10,134 nt of DNA from an uncultured Gemmatimonadota bacterium (GTDB taxonomy: Bacteria > Gemmatimonadota > Gemmatimonadetes > Gemmatimonadales > Gemmatimonadaceae), in assembly GCA_946479895.1 (NCBI GenBank), contig CAMLHT010000131.1, positions 1-10,134 on the forward strand, in the 5' to 3' direction. The notes below the pieces were generated by a model. It made no database searches. It was not told where the DNA came from and saw nothing but the letters and a program-made list of their open reading frames with translations. Within the stretch, counting starts at the first letter, position 1. Every line of letters starts with the position of its first letter. Positions 1 to 7,309 of this stretch are shown here, one piece after another. The translations under genes were made by a program, and so were the position numbers.

Positions 1-89
1 GAGATCTGGACTGGCATCGTCGGGTGGGGAGGATCGGGCAATTACCGGCAAAACTGGGGAGCGAAAGCTCGCGATCAACCGGCGGCCAT
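1..89. other. Non-coding stretch downstream of the ligase
   Basis: I see no gene supported in these bases. They lie after the stop codon of the minus-strand ligase. They hold a small hairpin at 59-70 (GAGC, tetraloop, GCTC) and, further along in the direction of minus-strand transcription, a run of four T (plus-strand A at 50-53). The short stem and the six-base gap before the T run make this only a weak terminator candidate. Confidence 0.4.
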
Positions 90-917
90 TCAGGACTCGC
101 GACGCACAGTCTTCGGATCGACGCCATCCCTGATGGCGAGGAGTCGGGAGTGCCGGAGCTTGTCGTGCACCGTCCACTCGATGAACGCGACGTTCACGAC
201 GACCTCCGGCCGGACCCAGTGCATGCGGATCCGTGGGAGGCCTTTCGCCTTCGTGAATGGCGTCGTGTCCACTGCGAGACGGTCGAGCCGGGCGCGCAGC
301 TCCGTGAGCATCGCCGTGTCGAACCCGGTGCCGACCTTCCCGGCGTAGACGAAGTCGTCGCCTTCGTGGAAGCCCACCAGCAACGCGCCCAGCCCGACCC
401 GACCGCCCTGCGGATCGGTGAACCCGCCGACGACGAAGTCCTGGGCGACCTCGCACTTCATCTTGAGCCAGTGCTTCGAGCGTTTCTGCTCGTACGGGGA
501 ATCGAGGCGCTTGGCGATCACGCCCTCCCACCCTTCCCGCCGCGCGAGCTCCCATGGCTCGCCATCGTCGACGACGGGCGTCCGCTCGAGCGGCGCACGC
601 AGGGGAATGCGCGCGAGTATCTCCCGGCGCTCACTGAGTGGCAGCGCGGTGAGGTCGCGGCCATCGAGCCACAGGACGTCGAAGACGTGAAAGGCGGTGG
701 AGCGATCCCAGGTCAACTCGCCGTCGAGGACGATCTCGCGCACCGGCAGTCGCGCGATCGCGTCGCGAATCGCCGGCAGCTCCTGCGGATTCCGCGTCCG
801 GGAGTACAGCCGGACGTCATCACCTTCGCGAAAGGCGATGAGGCGGATGCCGTCGTACTTCCGCTCGAAAGTCCACTCGGCGCCCGTGAAGCGATCCTGG
901 GTGAGGGTCGCCGCCAT
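90..917 (-). CDS. ATP-dependent DNA ligase, stand-alone LigD-type ligase domain
   Basis: Seals DNA nicks through an enzyme-AMP intermediate; proteins of this type usually act in bacterial non-homologous end joining or related repair. The 275-residue product has all core nucleotidyltransferase motifs in order. Motif I is KYDGIR with the AMP-accepting Lys20, motif III is LDGEL near 64-68, FDVLW is at 79-83, motif IV is EGVIAKR at 131-137 and motif V is WLKMK at 150-154. An OB-fold follows from about 156, with the LigD-like stretch GGFTDPQGGRVGLGALL and then AGKVGTGFD. The C-terminal HWVRPE and VRRES also fit a complete protein. The polymerase and phosphoesterase domains of multidomain LigD are absent, and no ku gene is in the window. 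The ATG at 917 is the only good start: an in-frame TGA lies upstream and only a CTG comes between. No strong Shine-Dalgarno is visible. It could serve NHEJ or another repair route. Confidence 0.93.
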   Translation of the reverse strand: MAATLTQDRFTGAEWTFERKYDGIRLIAFREGDDVRLYSRTRNPQELPAIRDAIARLPVREIVLDGELTWDRSTAFHVFDVLWLDGRDLTALPLSERREILARIPLRAPLERTPVVDDGEPWELARREGWEGVIAKRLDSPYEQKRSKHWLKMKCEVAQDFVVGGFTDPQGGRVGLGALLVGFHEGDDFVYAGKVGTGFDTAMLTELRARLDRLAVDTTPFTKAKGLPRIRMHWVRPEVVVNVAFIEWTVHDKLRHSRLLAIRDGVDPKTVRRES

Positions 918-942
918 GGGCTGGATCCAGGCAGGGAAAGTC

Positions 943-972
943 AGTGGGAGTGGGAGTGGGAGTGGGAGTGGG
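943..972 (+). repeat. (AGTGGG)5 array, left arm of a 30-bp perfect inverted repeat
   Basis: Five exact tandem copies of AGTGGG, followed by further G. The array is the exact reverse complement of the array at 1068-1097. The plus strand carries five G3 tracts spaced by three bases, the textbook pattern for a G-quadruplex. It lies about 25 bp upstream of the minus-strand ligase start, so in a ligase mRNA it would read as a C-rich (CCCACT)5 block. Confidence 0.95.
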
Positions 973-1067
973 GGCGGTAGTCGGAATCAGTCGTGCGGAA
1001 CTTCACCGTCAGATAATACAGCTGCAGTTCTCTTCGCGCGCACGCTACGCCAACCACTCACTCCACT

Positions 1068-1097
1068 CCCACTCCCACTCCCACTCCCACTCCCACT
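1068..1097 (-). repeat. (CCCACT)5 array, right arm of the 30-bp perfect inverted repeat
   Basis: Five exact tandem copies of CCCACT, with degenerate ACTC-type copies extending leftwards to about 1058. It begins four bases after the stop codon of the minus-strand DUF4142 gene. The 3' end of that mRNA would therefore carry (AGTGGG)5, which could fold as an RNA quadruplex or pair with the other arm across a 95-nt loop. Confidence 0.95.
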
Positions 1098-1101
1098 GCC
1101 G

Positions 1102-1701
1102 TCAAGCCCCCTTGATCCCCGCGAGGGTCTGGGCGCGGGCCAGGTGATTCTGGACGACCGGAATCATCGCGACGATGTGCTCCCGCAGCGCGGGGTTCCG
1201 CGCCACGTCGCGCAGCACCTGGAGCTCGGCCAGCGCGTGCCGGTGGAGCTCGATCTGCGCCTGGAGGAAACGCTGGTCCTTGGTGATTTCCGACGTGCGC
1301 CGCACCGAGTCCACCCCCGCGGCGACGTGGGACGACTGGAGCTTCTGGACGTCGATGGTCGGGATCAGGCCCGCCGCCCCGGCGATGTCGCGCAGCGCCT
1401 TGCGATCGTCGTCGTGGTTGAGATGCATCATGCGCGCGTACTCGCCGATGATGTCGCTCTTCGTGACACGGAGCGCGGTGTCGGCGAGCGCGATCTCCAG
1501 CGAGTCGACGACGAGCAGGTGGCCGATGATGTTGGCGTCGGACATCTGGCGAAGCATCATCGTCTCGTCGCTGCCGAGCGTGGCGGGCGTGGCCGCGGCG
1601 AGGTCGACGTCGCCGGTGGATGAGTACGTCCTTGGCATGGATGAGCACGCGGCGGCCGCTCCGACGGCGGCCACGGCGAGCAGGCGTGCGGGGAACTTCA
1701 T
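1102..1701 (-). CDS. DUF4142-family lipoprotein
   Basis: A 199-residue exported protein of unknown role. Residues 1-19 form a lipoprotein signal peptide: KFPAR basic start, an Ala/Val-rich core, and an AAAC lipobox with Cys19 as the lipid attachment site. From about residue 45 to the end it is helical, with the DUF4142 pattern: an N-terminal helix (DANIIGHLLVVDSLEIALAD), a Met-Met-x-x-x-His segment, FLQAQIELHRHALAELQ, and a C-terminal P-x-x-x-x-H-L helix. DUF4142 belongs to the ferritin-like four-helix proteins, but no metal-binding function can be claimed here. I place the start at 1701 rather than the in-frame ATG at 1716. A GGAGG (1710-1714) lies 8 bases before 1701, and starting at 1716 would put extra acidic residues before the signal peptide. 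It is transcribed towards the ligase, but the repeat pair in the gap makes a simple operon doubtful. Confidence 0.85.
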   Translation of the reverse strand: MKFPARLLAVAAVGAAAACSSMPRTYSSTGDVDLAAATPATLGSDETMMLRQMSDANIIGHLLVVDSLEIALADTALRVTKSDIIGEYARMMHLNHDDDRKALRDIAGAAGLIPTIDVQKLQSSHVAAGVDSVRRTSEITKDQRFLQAQIELHRHALAELQVLRDVARNPALREHIVAMIPVVQNHLARAQTLAGIKGA

Positions 1702-1832
1702 GCTGGAATCCTCCATCGCTGTGAACTGTGTGAATGGCTCGACGGCGATGCGCGCAAGACACAGACCTCCACCCCGGCCGTCTCACGACGCCGTTGCCGT
1801 GGCCGTCAGGACCGGTAAAGGGAAATCCGACC
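1702..1832. other. Divergent intergenic region between the DUF4142 gene and amtB
   Basis: This region must hold the start signals for both directions. I see a GGAGG Shine-Dalgarno for the minus gene at 1710-1714 and an AAAGGGA for amtB at 1817-1823. A direct repeat TGTGAA is present at 1720-1725 and 1729-1734 (9-bp period). No sigma-54 type promoter (GG and GC elements ten bases apart) is recognisable upstream of amtB, although such promoters are common for amt genes in proteobacteria. No convincing -35/-10 pair was found on either strand. Confidence 0.4.
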
Positions 1833-3133
<1,301 letters not shown>

Positions 3134-3137
<4 letters not shown>

Positions 3138-3487
3138 AGCTCGTCGTCGCCATCGTACGGCCGGAGAAGCTGAACGACGTGCTCGAGGCGCTCTACCGCG
3201 CCGAGGTGCGTGGCCTGACCGTCACGCGCGTGCGGGGGCACGGCGGAGAGCTCGAGGACGTCGAGACCTACCGCGGCACGACGGTGAAGGTCGCGCTGCA
3301 CGACAAGATCCGTCTGGAGATCGGGGTGTCGGACCACTTCGTGGAGCCGACGGTCCGCGCGATCCTCGCGGCCGGCCGCACGGGCGAGGTCGGCGACGGG
3401 AAGATCTTCGTCCTCCCCGTCGAGAAGGTGTATCGCATCAGGACGGGCGAGGAGGATCAGGCTGCAGTAACTCCAGTAGAGGGATAG
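3134..3487 (+). CDS. glnK: PII nitrogen signalling protein with a divergent T-loop
   Basis: A trimeric sensor of ATP/ADP and 2-oxoglutarate that normally blocks the Amt pore. The 117-residue product appears to align without gaps to E. coli GlnB, so numbering is shared. Nucleotide-site elements are kept: Thr29, Lys58, Glu62, RTG at 82-84, GDGK at 87-90 and RIR at 101-103. The T-loop keeps Tyr46 (ETYRG) but has Val at 51, where enteric GlnB carries the uridylylated Tyr. It also has Gly38 and Glu39 where Arg38 and Gln39 are usual. Gln39 helps bind 2-oxoglutarate-Mg-ATP in studied PII proteins, so effector response may differ. GGAGGA at 3121-3126 lies 7 bases before the ATG. The overlap with amtB supports the glnK name. 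A five-residue tail extends past the usual EEDxAAI end. Confidence 0.93.
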
Positions 3488-3570
3488 GTGGATCGTGGGA
3501 TCGTGAACGGTCCCCGAGCTCGCGAACCCACTGGCTCAGGAACCGACGATCCCACGACTCCACTATTCCA
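3488..3570. terminator. Long imperfect hairpin between convergent genes, probable two-way terminator
   Basis: TCGTGGGATCGT at 3493-3504 pairs perfectly with 3546-3557. The stem continues outward with TGGA (3489-3492) against TCCA (3559-3562) after a one-base bulge. It continues inward with CGGT (3508-3511) against ACCG (3542-3545) and GAGC (3516-3519) against GCTC (3534-3537). It fills the whole space between the PII stop and the stop of the convergent minus-strand gene. There is no T run on either side, so an intrinsic terminator is not certain. A short tandem CCACTATT follows the right arm at about 3560-3576 and runs over the last codon of the minus-strand gene. Confidence 0.6.
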
Positions 3571-4749
3571 CTATTCCAGCCCCGCCACCTGCCTGCGCAC
3601 GATCGCCCACGACGACTGCGCGCGAGCCGAGACGGGCGCAACCTGCATTGCGGTGTCGACGCGACGGGCGGCGGCCACGAGCGAGCGGCCGGCGAGCACG
3701 ATTGCGTCGTCGTTCGAGCGGCTGCGGACGACCTGCTCGTAGATACCTGCGTTGTCAGCGAAGGCGGAGAGCGCGAACCACAGGTCGAGGTCAGCCTGCG
3801 CGTAGGCGCGGTTCGGGTTCAGCCGTCCGTTGCCGTTGATGCCCAGCTCGGTCCGGAATCCCGAGACCATCGTCTGCGCGTCGCGGCGCAGCTGAGACGC
3901 CTGCTCGACGGACAGCGTCGCGCCGGCGATTCCCGTCGAGAGGTTCAGCCCGAGCGCAGTCGCCGTGCGGCCATCCAGGTTACCGGTGCCCGTGAGCTGG
4001 CGATCGATCTGGAAGGCGAAGAGCGCCTTGCGGGTGGCGTCATCGAGCGTGCCGGTTATCGGACCGCGATAATAGTTGAGCTGGGTCAGCGCCTTCTGCG
4101 CCGCGCGGATGCGCTCGGGCGCGGTGAAGATCGTCGAAGCATCCACCGAGCGTGCGCGGCCACGTCCGCGGAGGGTCAGGGCGCGCTCGAGCTCGACCGC
4201 GAGTGGCGTTCCGGCGGCGACGTTCACGTCGAGGCCTTCCGACAGAAGCCCGCCGAGCGCCGACAGCAGGGTATTCGAGCGGCTGGCGCCGGCGATCGCC
4301 GCGCCGATGCCGCCGCGGCCACCCACGAGGACGACGCGCGGATTGGCGTTCATGGCGATCTGGCGTCGCTCGGCCGAATCGGTGCTGGTGAGCTTGCCGC
4401 TGATGCCGTAGGTCGAGCCGTCCGGCAGGGTCAACAGGTCGAAGGTGACGTCGATGACGCCGGACTGATCGCGCGTGGCGGGCTGTGCCGCCGTCACCCG
4501 GCCGCGAATGCGGCTGCCGGCGGGGATCACCGTGTACTCGTCGACGCCGACGCCTTCCTCGACCGTCGTCTCGAAGGTGTCACCGGACTTCGCGGTGGCC
4601 GACTGGAGCGCGGTCGTCGTCCGCACCATGATGACGCTGCCGGCGGGCAGCACGACGCGTGACTGGGCTGCCGAGCTCGATACCGCCGTGAACGCGAGGG
4701 CGGCGACGAGCAGCGCGCCACGGTTTCGCGATGATGTGAATGAGTGCAT
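3571..4749 (-). CDS. Exported protein with a peptidoglycan-binding domain
   Basis: A 392-residue secreted or periplasmic protein of unknown precise role. Residues 1-28 look like a signal peptide (basic start, hydrophobic core from Ala12 to about Val23, likely cleavage after SAA, before Gln29). Residues 32-125 form a beta-rich region that opens with LPAGSVIMVRTTTAL and then has VIPAGSRIRGRVTAA. This style occurs in exported proteins of Acidobacteria-like phyla and loosely recalls TrbI/VirB10-type domains. A Gly-rich linker (143-155) follows. Residues 212-268 match a PG_binding_1 domain: RIRAAQKALTQLNYYRGPITG, then DATRKALFAFQ and LDGRTATALG. The remainder is helical. The start is supported by AGGAGG at 4755-4760, 5 bases upstream. 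It runs convergent with the amtB-PII pair and divergent from the small protein at 4910. No catalytic domain is visible, so it probably binds or organises cell wall. Confidence 0.8.
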   Translation of the reverse strand: MHSFTSSRNRGALLVAALAFTAVSSSAAQSRVVLPAGSVIMVRTTTALQSATAKSGDTFETTVEEGVGVDEYTVIPAGSRIRGRVTAAQPATRDQSGVIDVTFDLLTLPDGSTYGISGKLTSTDSAERRQIAMNANPRVVLVGGRGGIGAAIAGASRSNTLLSALGGLLSEGLDVNVAAGTPLAVELERALTLRGRGRARSVDASTIFTAPERIRAAQKALTQLNYYRGPITGTLDDATRKALFAFQIDRQLTGTGNLDGRTATALGLNLSTGIAGATLSVEQASQLRRDAQTMVSGFRTELGINGNGRLNPNRAYAQADLDLWFALSAFADNAGIYEQVVRSRSNDDAIVLAGRSLVAAARRVDTAMQVAPVSARAQSSWAIVRRQVAGLE

Positions 4750-4909
4750 TACTACCTCCTGATGAGCTTTTGTGATCGTCTGGGTTGGCCGAGTTCAAGA
4801 GTCGTTCCCTTCCCCTGACCGCGGCGGTCCAGTCGAGGCGCGGTGGCGCGGGCGTCCCGAAACCCAGCCGGCCTGATCCGCCGTAGGACCCCGATAACCG
4901 GAGGATTCC
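4750..4909. other. Divergent promoter region
   Basis: These 160 bases separate two divergently transcribed genes, so they should contain both promoters. Both Shine-Dalgarno sites are clear: AGGAGG on the minus strand (4755-4760) and GGAGG on the plus strand (4900-4904). A possible minus-strand -35 is TTGAAC (plus-strand 4793-4798), but the -10 at the right distance (TCACAA) is poor. I saw no obvious operator or structured RNA. Confidence 0.35.
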
Positions 4910-5227
4910 ATGGACATCACGCCCCTGCTCGTCATCGGTACCGGAGTCACCGTGCTGGGCCTCAGCTACCTGGCGGCCTACCTGGTCGGCCGCGAACATG
5001 GACGGGCGCAGGGCGAGCGACTGAACCAGGGCGGCGGACAGTTCGACGCCGCGCAGCGCATCGGGGCGGTCGAGGGATCCCTCAACAGCCTGGCCAACAC
5101 GGTCGAGCGCCTCCGGGATGCACAGCGACTGCTCGCCGCCCAGCAGGACCACCTCAGTCGCAAGGTGAGCGCGGCGGAATCGAAGCCCGCCCGCCAGGTC
5201 TCCAGCCACACGAACACCCCCGCGTAG
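4910..5227 (+). CDS. Small membrane-anchored coiled-coil protein, unknown function
   Basis: A 105-residue protein I do not recognise. Residues about 5-27 form a single hydrophobic helix (PLLVIGTGVTVLGLSYLAAYLVG), followed by a basic GREHGR segment. Residues about 47-90 are rich in Ala, Leu, Glu, Arg and Gln with spacing that suggests a coiled coil (AVEGSLNSLANTVERLRDAQ, then LLAAQQDHLSRKV). The tail is short and polar. The likely topology is an N-terminal membrane anchor with a cytoplasmic helical rod. GGAGG at 4900-4904 lies 5 bases before the ATG, which together with the sensible topology argues for a real gene. It is divergent from the cell-wall-binding protein and 150 bp upstream of korA. 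Nothing ties it to the kor operon beyond being in the same orientation. Confidence 0.72.
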   Translation: MDITPLLVIGTGVTVLGLSYLAAYLVGREHGRAQGERLNQGGGQFDAAQRIGAVEGSLNSLANTVERLRDAQRLLAAQQDHLSRKVSAAESKPARQVSSHTNTPA

Positions 5228-5377
5228 TCCGGGAACCCCCTGCATCGGGATTCCCGCGTCGCGCGACGGCTCGGCGTTTCCCCGACATCGAATCCCGGTC
5301 TCCCTGACTTTTTCGGACCAGGAGGGGTGATAACGATCCTCCAGCAGTAAAGAGCCGCTACCTGCTGGAGTGTTCAT
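5228..5377 (+). promoter_or_regulatory. Structured leader of the kor operon with the Shine-Dalgarno in a stem
   Basis: This 150-base gap is dense in inverted repeats. CGGGATTC (5246-5253) pairs with GAATCCCG (5290-5297) and encloses a perfect 12-bp palindrome (5257-5268); a T5 run follows at 5309-5313, so this part may terminate the small upstream gene. Next, GGAGG (5321-5325) can pair with CCTCC (5338-5342). Finally, CTCCAGCAG (5339-5347) pairs perfectly with CTGCTGGAG (5362-5370) across a 14-nt loop. The last arm contains GGAG (5367-5370), the korA Shine-Dalgarno 7 bases before ATG 5378. The second and third pairings share 5339-5342 and so exclude each other. A weak promoter candidate is CTGACT (5304-5309) with GATAAC (5329-5334). 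If it is real, the first GGAGG would not be transcribed. Confidence 0.55.
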
Positions 5378-7309
5378 ATGACTGTGATGGCCGCGGACGC
5401 CCTCGAGGGCGCCCCGCAAGGTTCGGCACAGCGCATCGTGCACGAAGTCCCCGAGCACACCCTGGAGATCGTCTCCGACTCCGGTGAGGGCGCCCAGAAG
5501 TGCGGTCAGGTGTTCGGCGCGGTCTCGGCGAAGATGGGCAACGGTGTCTGGACCGTCGAGATCATCCCCGCCGAGATCCAGCCGCCGCCGCGAACGCCGG
5601 AAGGGGCGAGCGGAAACCGGATTCGCTTCGGCACGCGCGACATCACCAACTGGGGAGACGCGGTCAACCTGGTGGTCGCCTTCAACGAGCAGGTCCTGCT
5701 CTCGCGTCACCGGCTCGGCGCGCTGGCGAAGGACGCCATCATCCTGATCGAGAACTCCTGGGCGACGCACCCCAACGCCGACATCCGCGGTGCCTGGGAT
5801 TCGGCGATGGCCGAGCTCAGATCGGCGTCGTACCGGATCATCGAGGTTCCGATGGAGGCGGTGTGCCTCACCATCGACGAGAACCCGAAGAAGGGCAAGA
5901 ACATGTTCGCGCTCGGGCTGCTCGCCTCGATCTACGGGCGGGACCTGGCGCGGATCGACGACCAGATCGCGTACGCATTCCGGAAGAAGTCGGAGGACGT
6001 CTACCAGCGAAGCGTCGCCCTCATGCGACTGGGCCACGACTGGGCGGAACGGAACCTCGACTTCGCCTTCCACGTGCCGACGCGAACCGTGACGACGCCG
6101 CTCGTGGTGATGAACGGCAATGAGGCGCTGGCGATGGGCGCGCTCGCGTCGGGCATGGAGCTCTGCGCGATGTATCCGATCACCCCGGCGACGTCCGTCT
6201 CGCACTTCCTCGCCGACGTGTTCGAGAAGTTCGGCGGGATCCTCCACCAGGCGGAGGACGAGATCGCGGCCGCGGGCGTGGCGATCGGCGCGTCGTACGC
6301 CGGCAAGGTGGCATTCACCGTCACGTCCGGCCCGGGGCTCGCGCTCAAGACCGAGTTCCTCGGACTCGCGGTGATGACCGAGACGCCGCTGGTGGTCATC
6401 GACGTCCAGCGCGGCGGACCGAGCACCGGCCTGCCGACCAAGGTGGAGCAGAGCGACCTGCTGGCGGCATTGCATGCGCAGCCAGGCGACGCGCCGCGCA
6501 TCGTGCTGGCCCCCTCCACCATCGAGGAGTGCTTCCATTGCGTGATCACCGCGCGCCGGCTGGCCGAGCAGTTCCGCGCGGTTGTGATCATCCTGAGCGA
6601 CGCCAACCTGGCGACCGGCGTGCAACCCTTCCCGCGGCCCGAGCTCAGCGAGTCGTGGCAGGCCCCCGAGCCAGATCTCTCGGAGCCGCGGGAGGGCATC
6701 AAGCCCTACGAGTGGGACGAGCGCCTCGGATTGTCCACGCGGACGATTCCCGGCCAGCGCGGCGGGATGTTCACCGTCACCGGCCTCTCGCACGACGAGC
6801 GGAGCAAGGTGGCGTATGGCGCCGGCGTGCATCAGCGCGGGTCGGCGATGCGCAGCCGGAAGCTCGCCGTGTTCCAGCAGATGCTCCAGCCGCCACCGAT
6901 CCATGGCGACGACGCCGGCGACCTGCTGGTGGTCGGCTGGGGCTCGACGCGGGGCGCGATCGAGGAAGCCGTGGATCGCGCGCGCGCGACGGGCGCCCGG
7001 GTCTCGGCGTGCCACCTCTCCTTCCTCTCCCCGCTTCAGCCGGGACTGGCGGAGATCTTCTCGCGGTTCCGCAAGGTGATGACCGTCGAGATCAACTACA
7101 GCGACGACCCGTCGGATCCGTTCATCACCGACGAGAACCGGCGGCGCGGCCAGCTCGCCTGGCTGCTGCGCGCCCAGACCCTCGTCGACGTGGACTGCTG
7201 GACGCGGGTCCCCGGTGAACCGCTCCGGCCCGCCGTCCTCGTCGACGCGTTCGAGACGGCGATCGCGAGCATCGCGTCGCGCCGCACGAAGAAAGGAGCA
7301 CGGTCATGA
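5378..7309 (+). CDS. korA: 2-oxoacid:acceptor oxidoreductase, fused gamma-alpha subunit (KorA type)
   Basis: The larger subunit of a CoA-dependent 2-oxoacid:ferredoxin oxidoreductase, which interconverts a 2-oxoacid plus CoA with acyl-CoA, CO2 and reduced acceptor in the cytoplasm. At 643 residues it is the usual two-domain KorA length. Residues about 28-225 are the gamma domain, with DSGEGAQKCGQ at 34-44 and IIPAEIQPP. Residues about 240-420 are the alpha (pyrimidine-binding) domain: NGNEALAMGA, YPITPAT at 266-272, TSGPG at 316-320 and QRGGPSTGLPT at 344-354. The C-terminal third has PGQRGGM and LLVVGWGSTRGAIEEAV, typical of the family's domain II. The Shine-Dalgarno GGAG sits within a hairpin. 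The stop overlaps korB by 4 nt. Substrate cannot be read from sequence with certainty; 2-oxoglutarate is likely by resemblance to KorA, and pyruvate or another oxoacid is possible. Confidence 0.92.
   Translation: MTVMAADALEGAPQGSAQRIVHEVPEHTLEIVSDSGEGAQKCGQVFGAVSAKMGNGVWTVEIIPAEIQPPPRTPEGASGNRIRFGTRDITNWGDAVNLVVAFNEQVLLSRHRLGALAKDAIILIENSWATHPNADIRGAWDSAMAELRSASYRIIEVPMEAVCLTIDENPKKGKNMFALGLLASIYGRDLARIDDQIAYAFRKKSEDVYQRSVALMRLGHDWAERNLDFAFHVPTRTVTTPLVVMNGNEALAMGALASGMELCAMYPITPATSVSHFLADVFEKFGGILHQAEDEIAAAGVAIGASYAGKVAFTVTSGPGLALKTEFLGLAVMTETPLVVIDVQRGGPSTGLPTKVEQSDLLAALHAQPGDAPRIVLAPSTIEECFHCVITARRLAEQFRAVVIILSDANLATGVQPFPRPELSESWQAPEPDLSEPREGIKPYEWDERLGLSTRTIPGQRGGMFTVTGLSHDERSKVAYGAGVHQRGSAMRSRKLAVFQQMLQPPPIHGDDAGDLLVVGWGSTRGAIEEAVDRARATGARVSACHLSFLSPLQPGLAEIFSRFRKVMTVEINYSDDPSDPFITDENRRRGQLAWLLRAQTLVDVDCWTRVPGEPLRPAVLVDAFETAIASIASRRTKKGARS

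Larger units (their letters stand above)
918..1101. other. Gap between the DUF4142 gene and the ligase, dominated by an inverted hexamer array
   Basis: This gap lies between two minus-strand genes and holds the two repeat arms described separately (943-972 and 1068-1097). The 95 bases between the arms contain no supported gene. On the minus strand they include TATTAT (plus-strand 1013-1018), which matches a -10 box at five of six positions, but I see no convincing -35 element 16-19 bases upstream. If it is used, the ligase has its own promoter inside the repeat pair. A 10-bp palindrome (CTGGATCCAG, 921-930) sits just before the ligase start. Confidence 0.6.

Noticed and set aside
24..980. A 318-codon plus-strand frame ending in repeated Trp-Glu
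   Set aside because: It is antisense to the ligase. The Trp-Glu tail is only the AGTGGG array read in frame.
943..1097. A CRISPR array or insertion-sequence ends
   Set aside because: The units are six bases long with no spacers, there is no transposase gene, and no target-site duplication is seen around the arms.
697..1623. A plus-strand frame with Gly-Ser and Pro-Leu repeats spanning the gap
   Set aside because: It runs antisense to two real genes, and its repeats come from the hexamer arrays. It has no ribosome site or family resemblance.
5321..5350. A possible seven-codon leader peptide starting GTG at 5327 and ending TAA at 5348-5350
   Set aside because: It would end exactly after the left arm of the korA hairpin, which is tempting, but only one base separates its GGAGG from the GTG, too close for normal initiation.
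4580..7015. An 811-codon open frame on the minus strand
   Set aside because: It lies antisense to korA and the small membrane protein gene, is rich in Arg, His and Asp in the manner of GC-rich shadow frames, and has no domain motif. The plus-strand korA is unmistakable.
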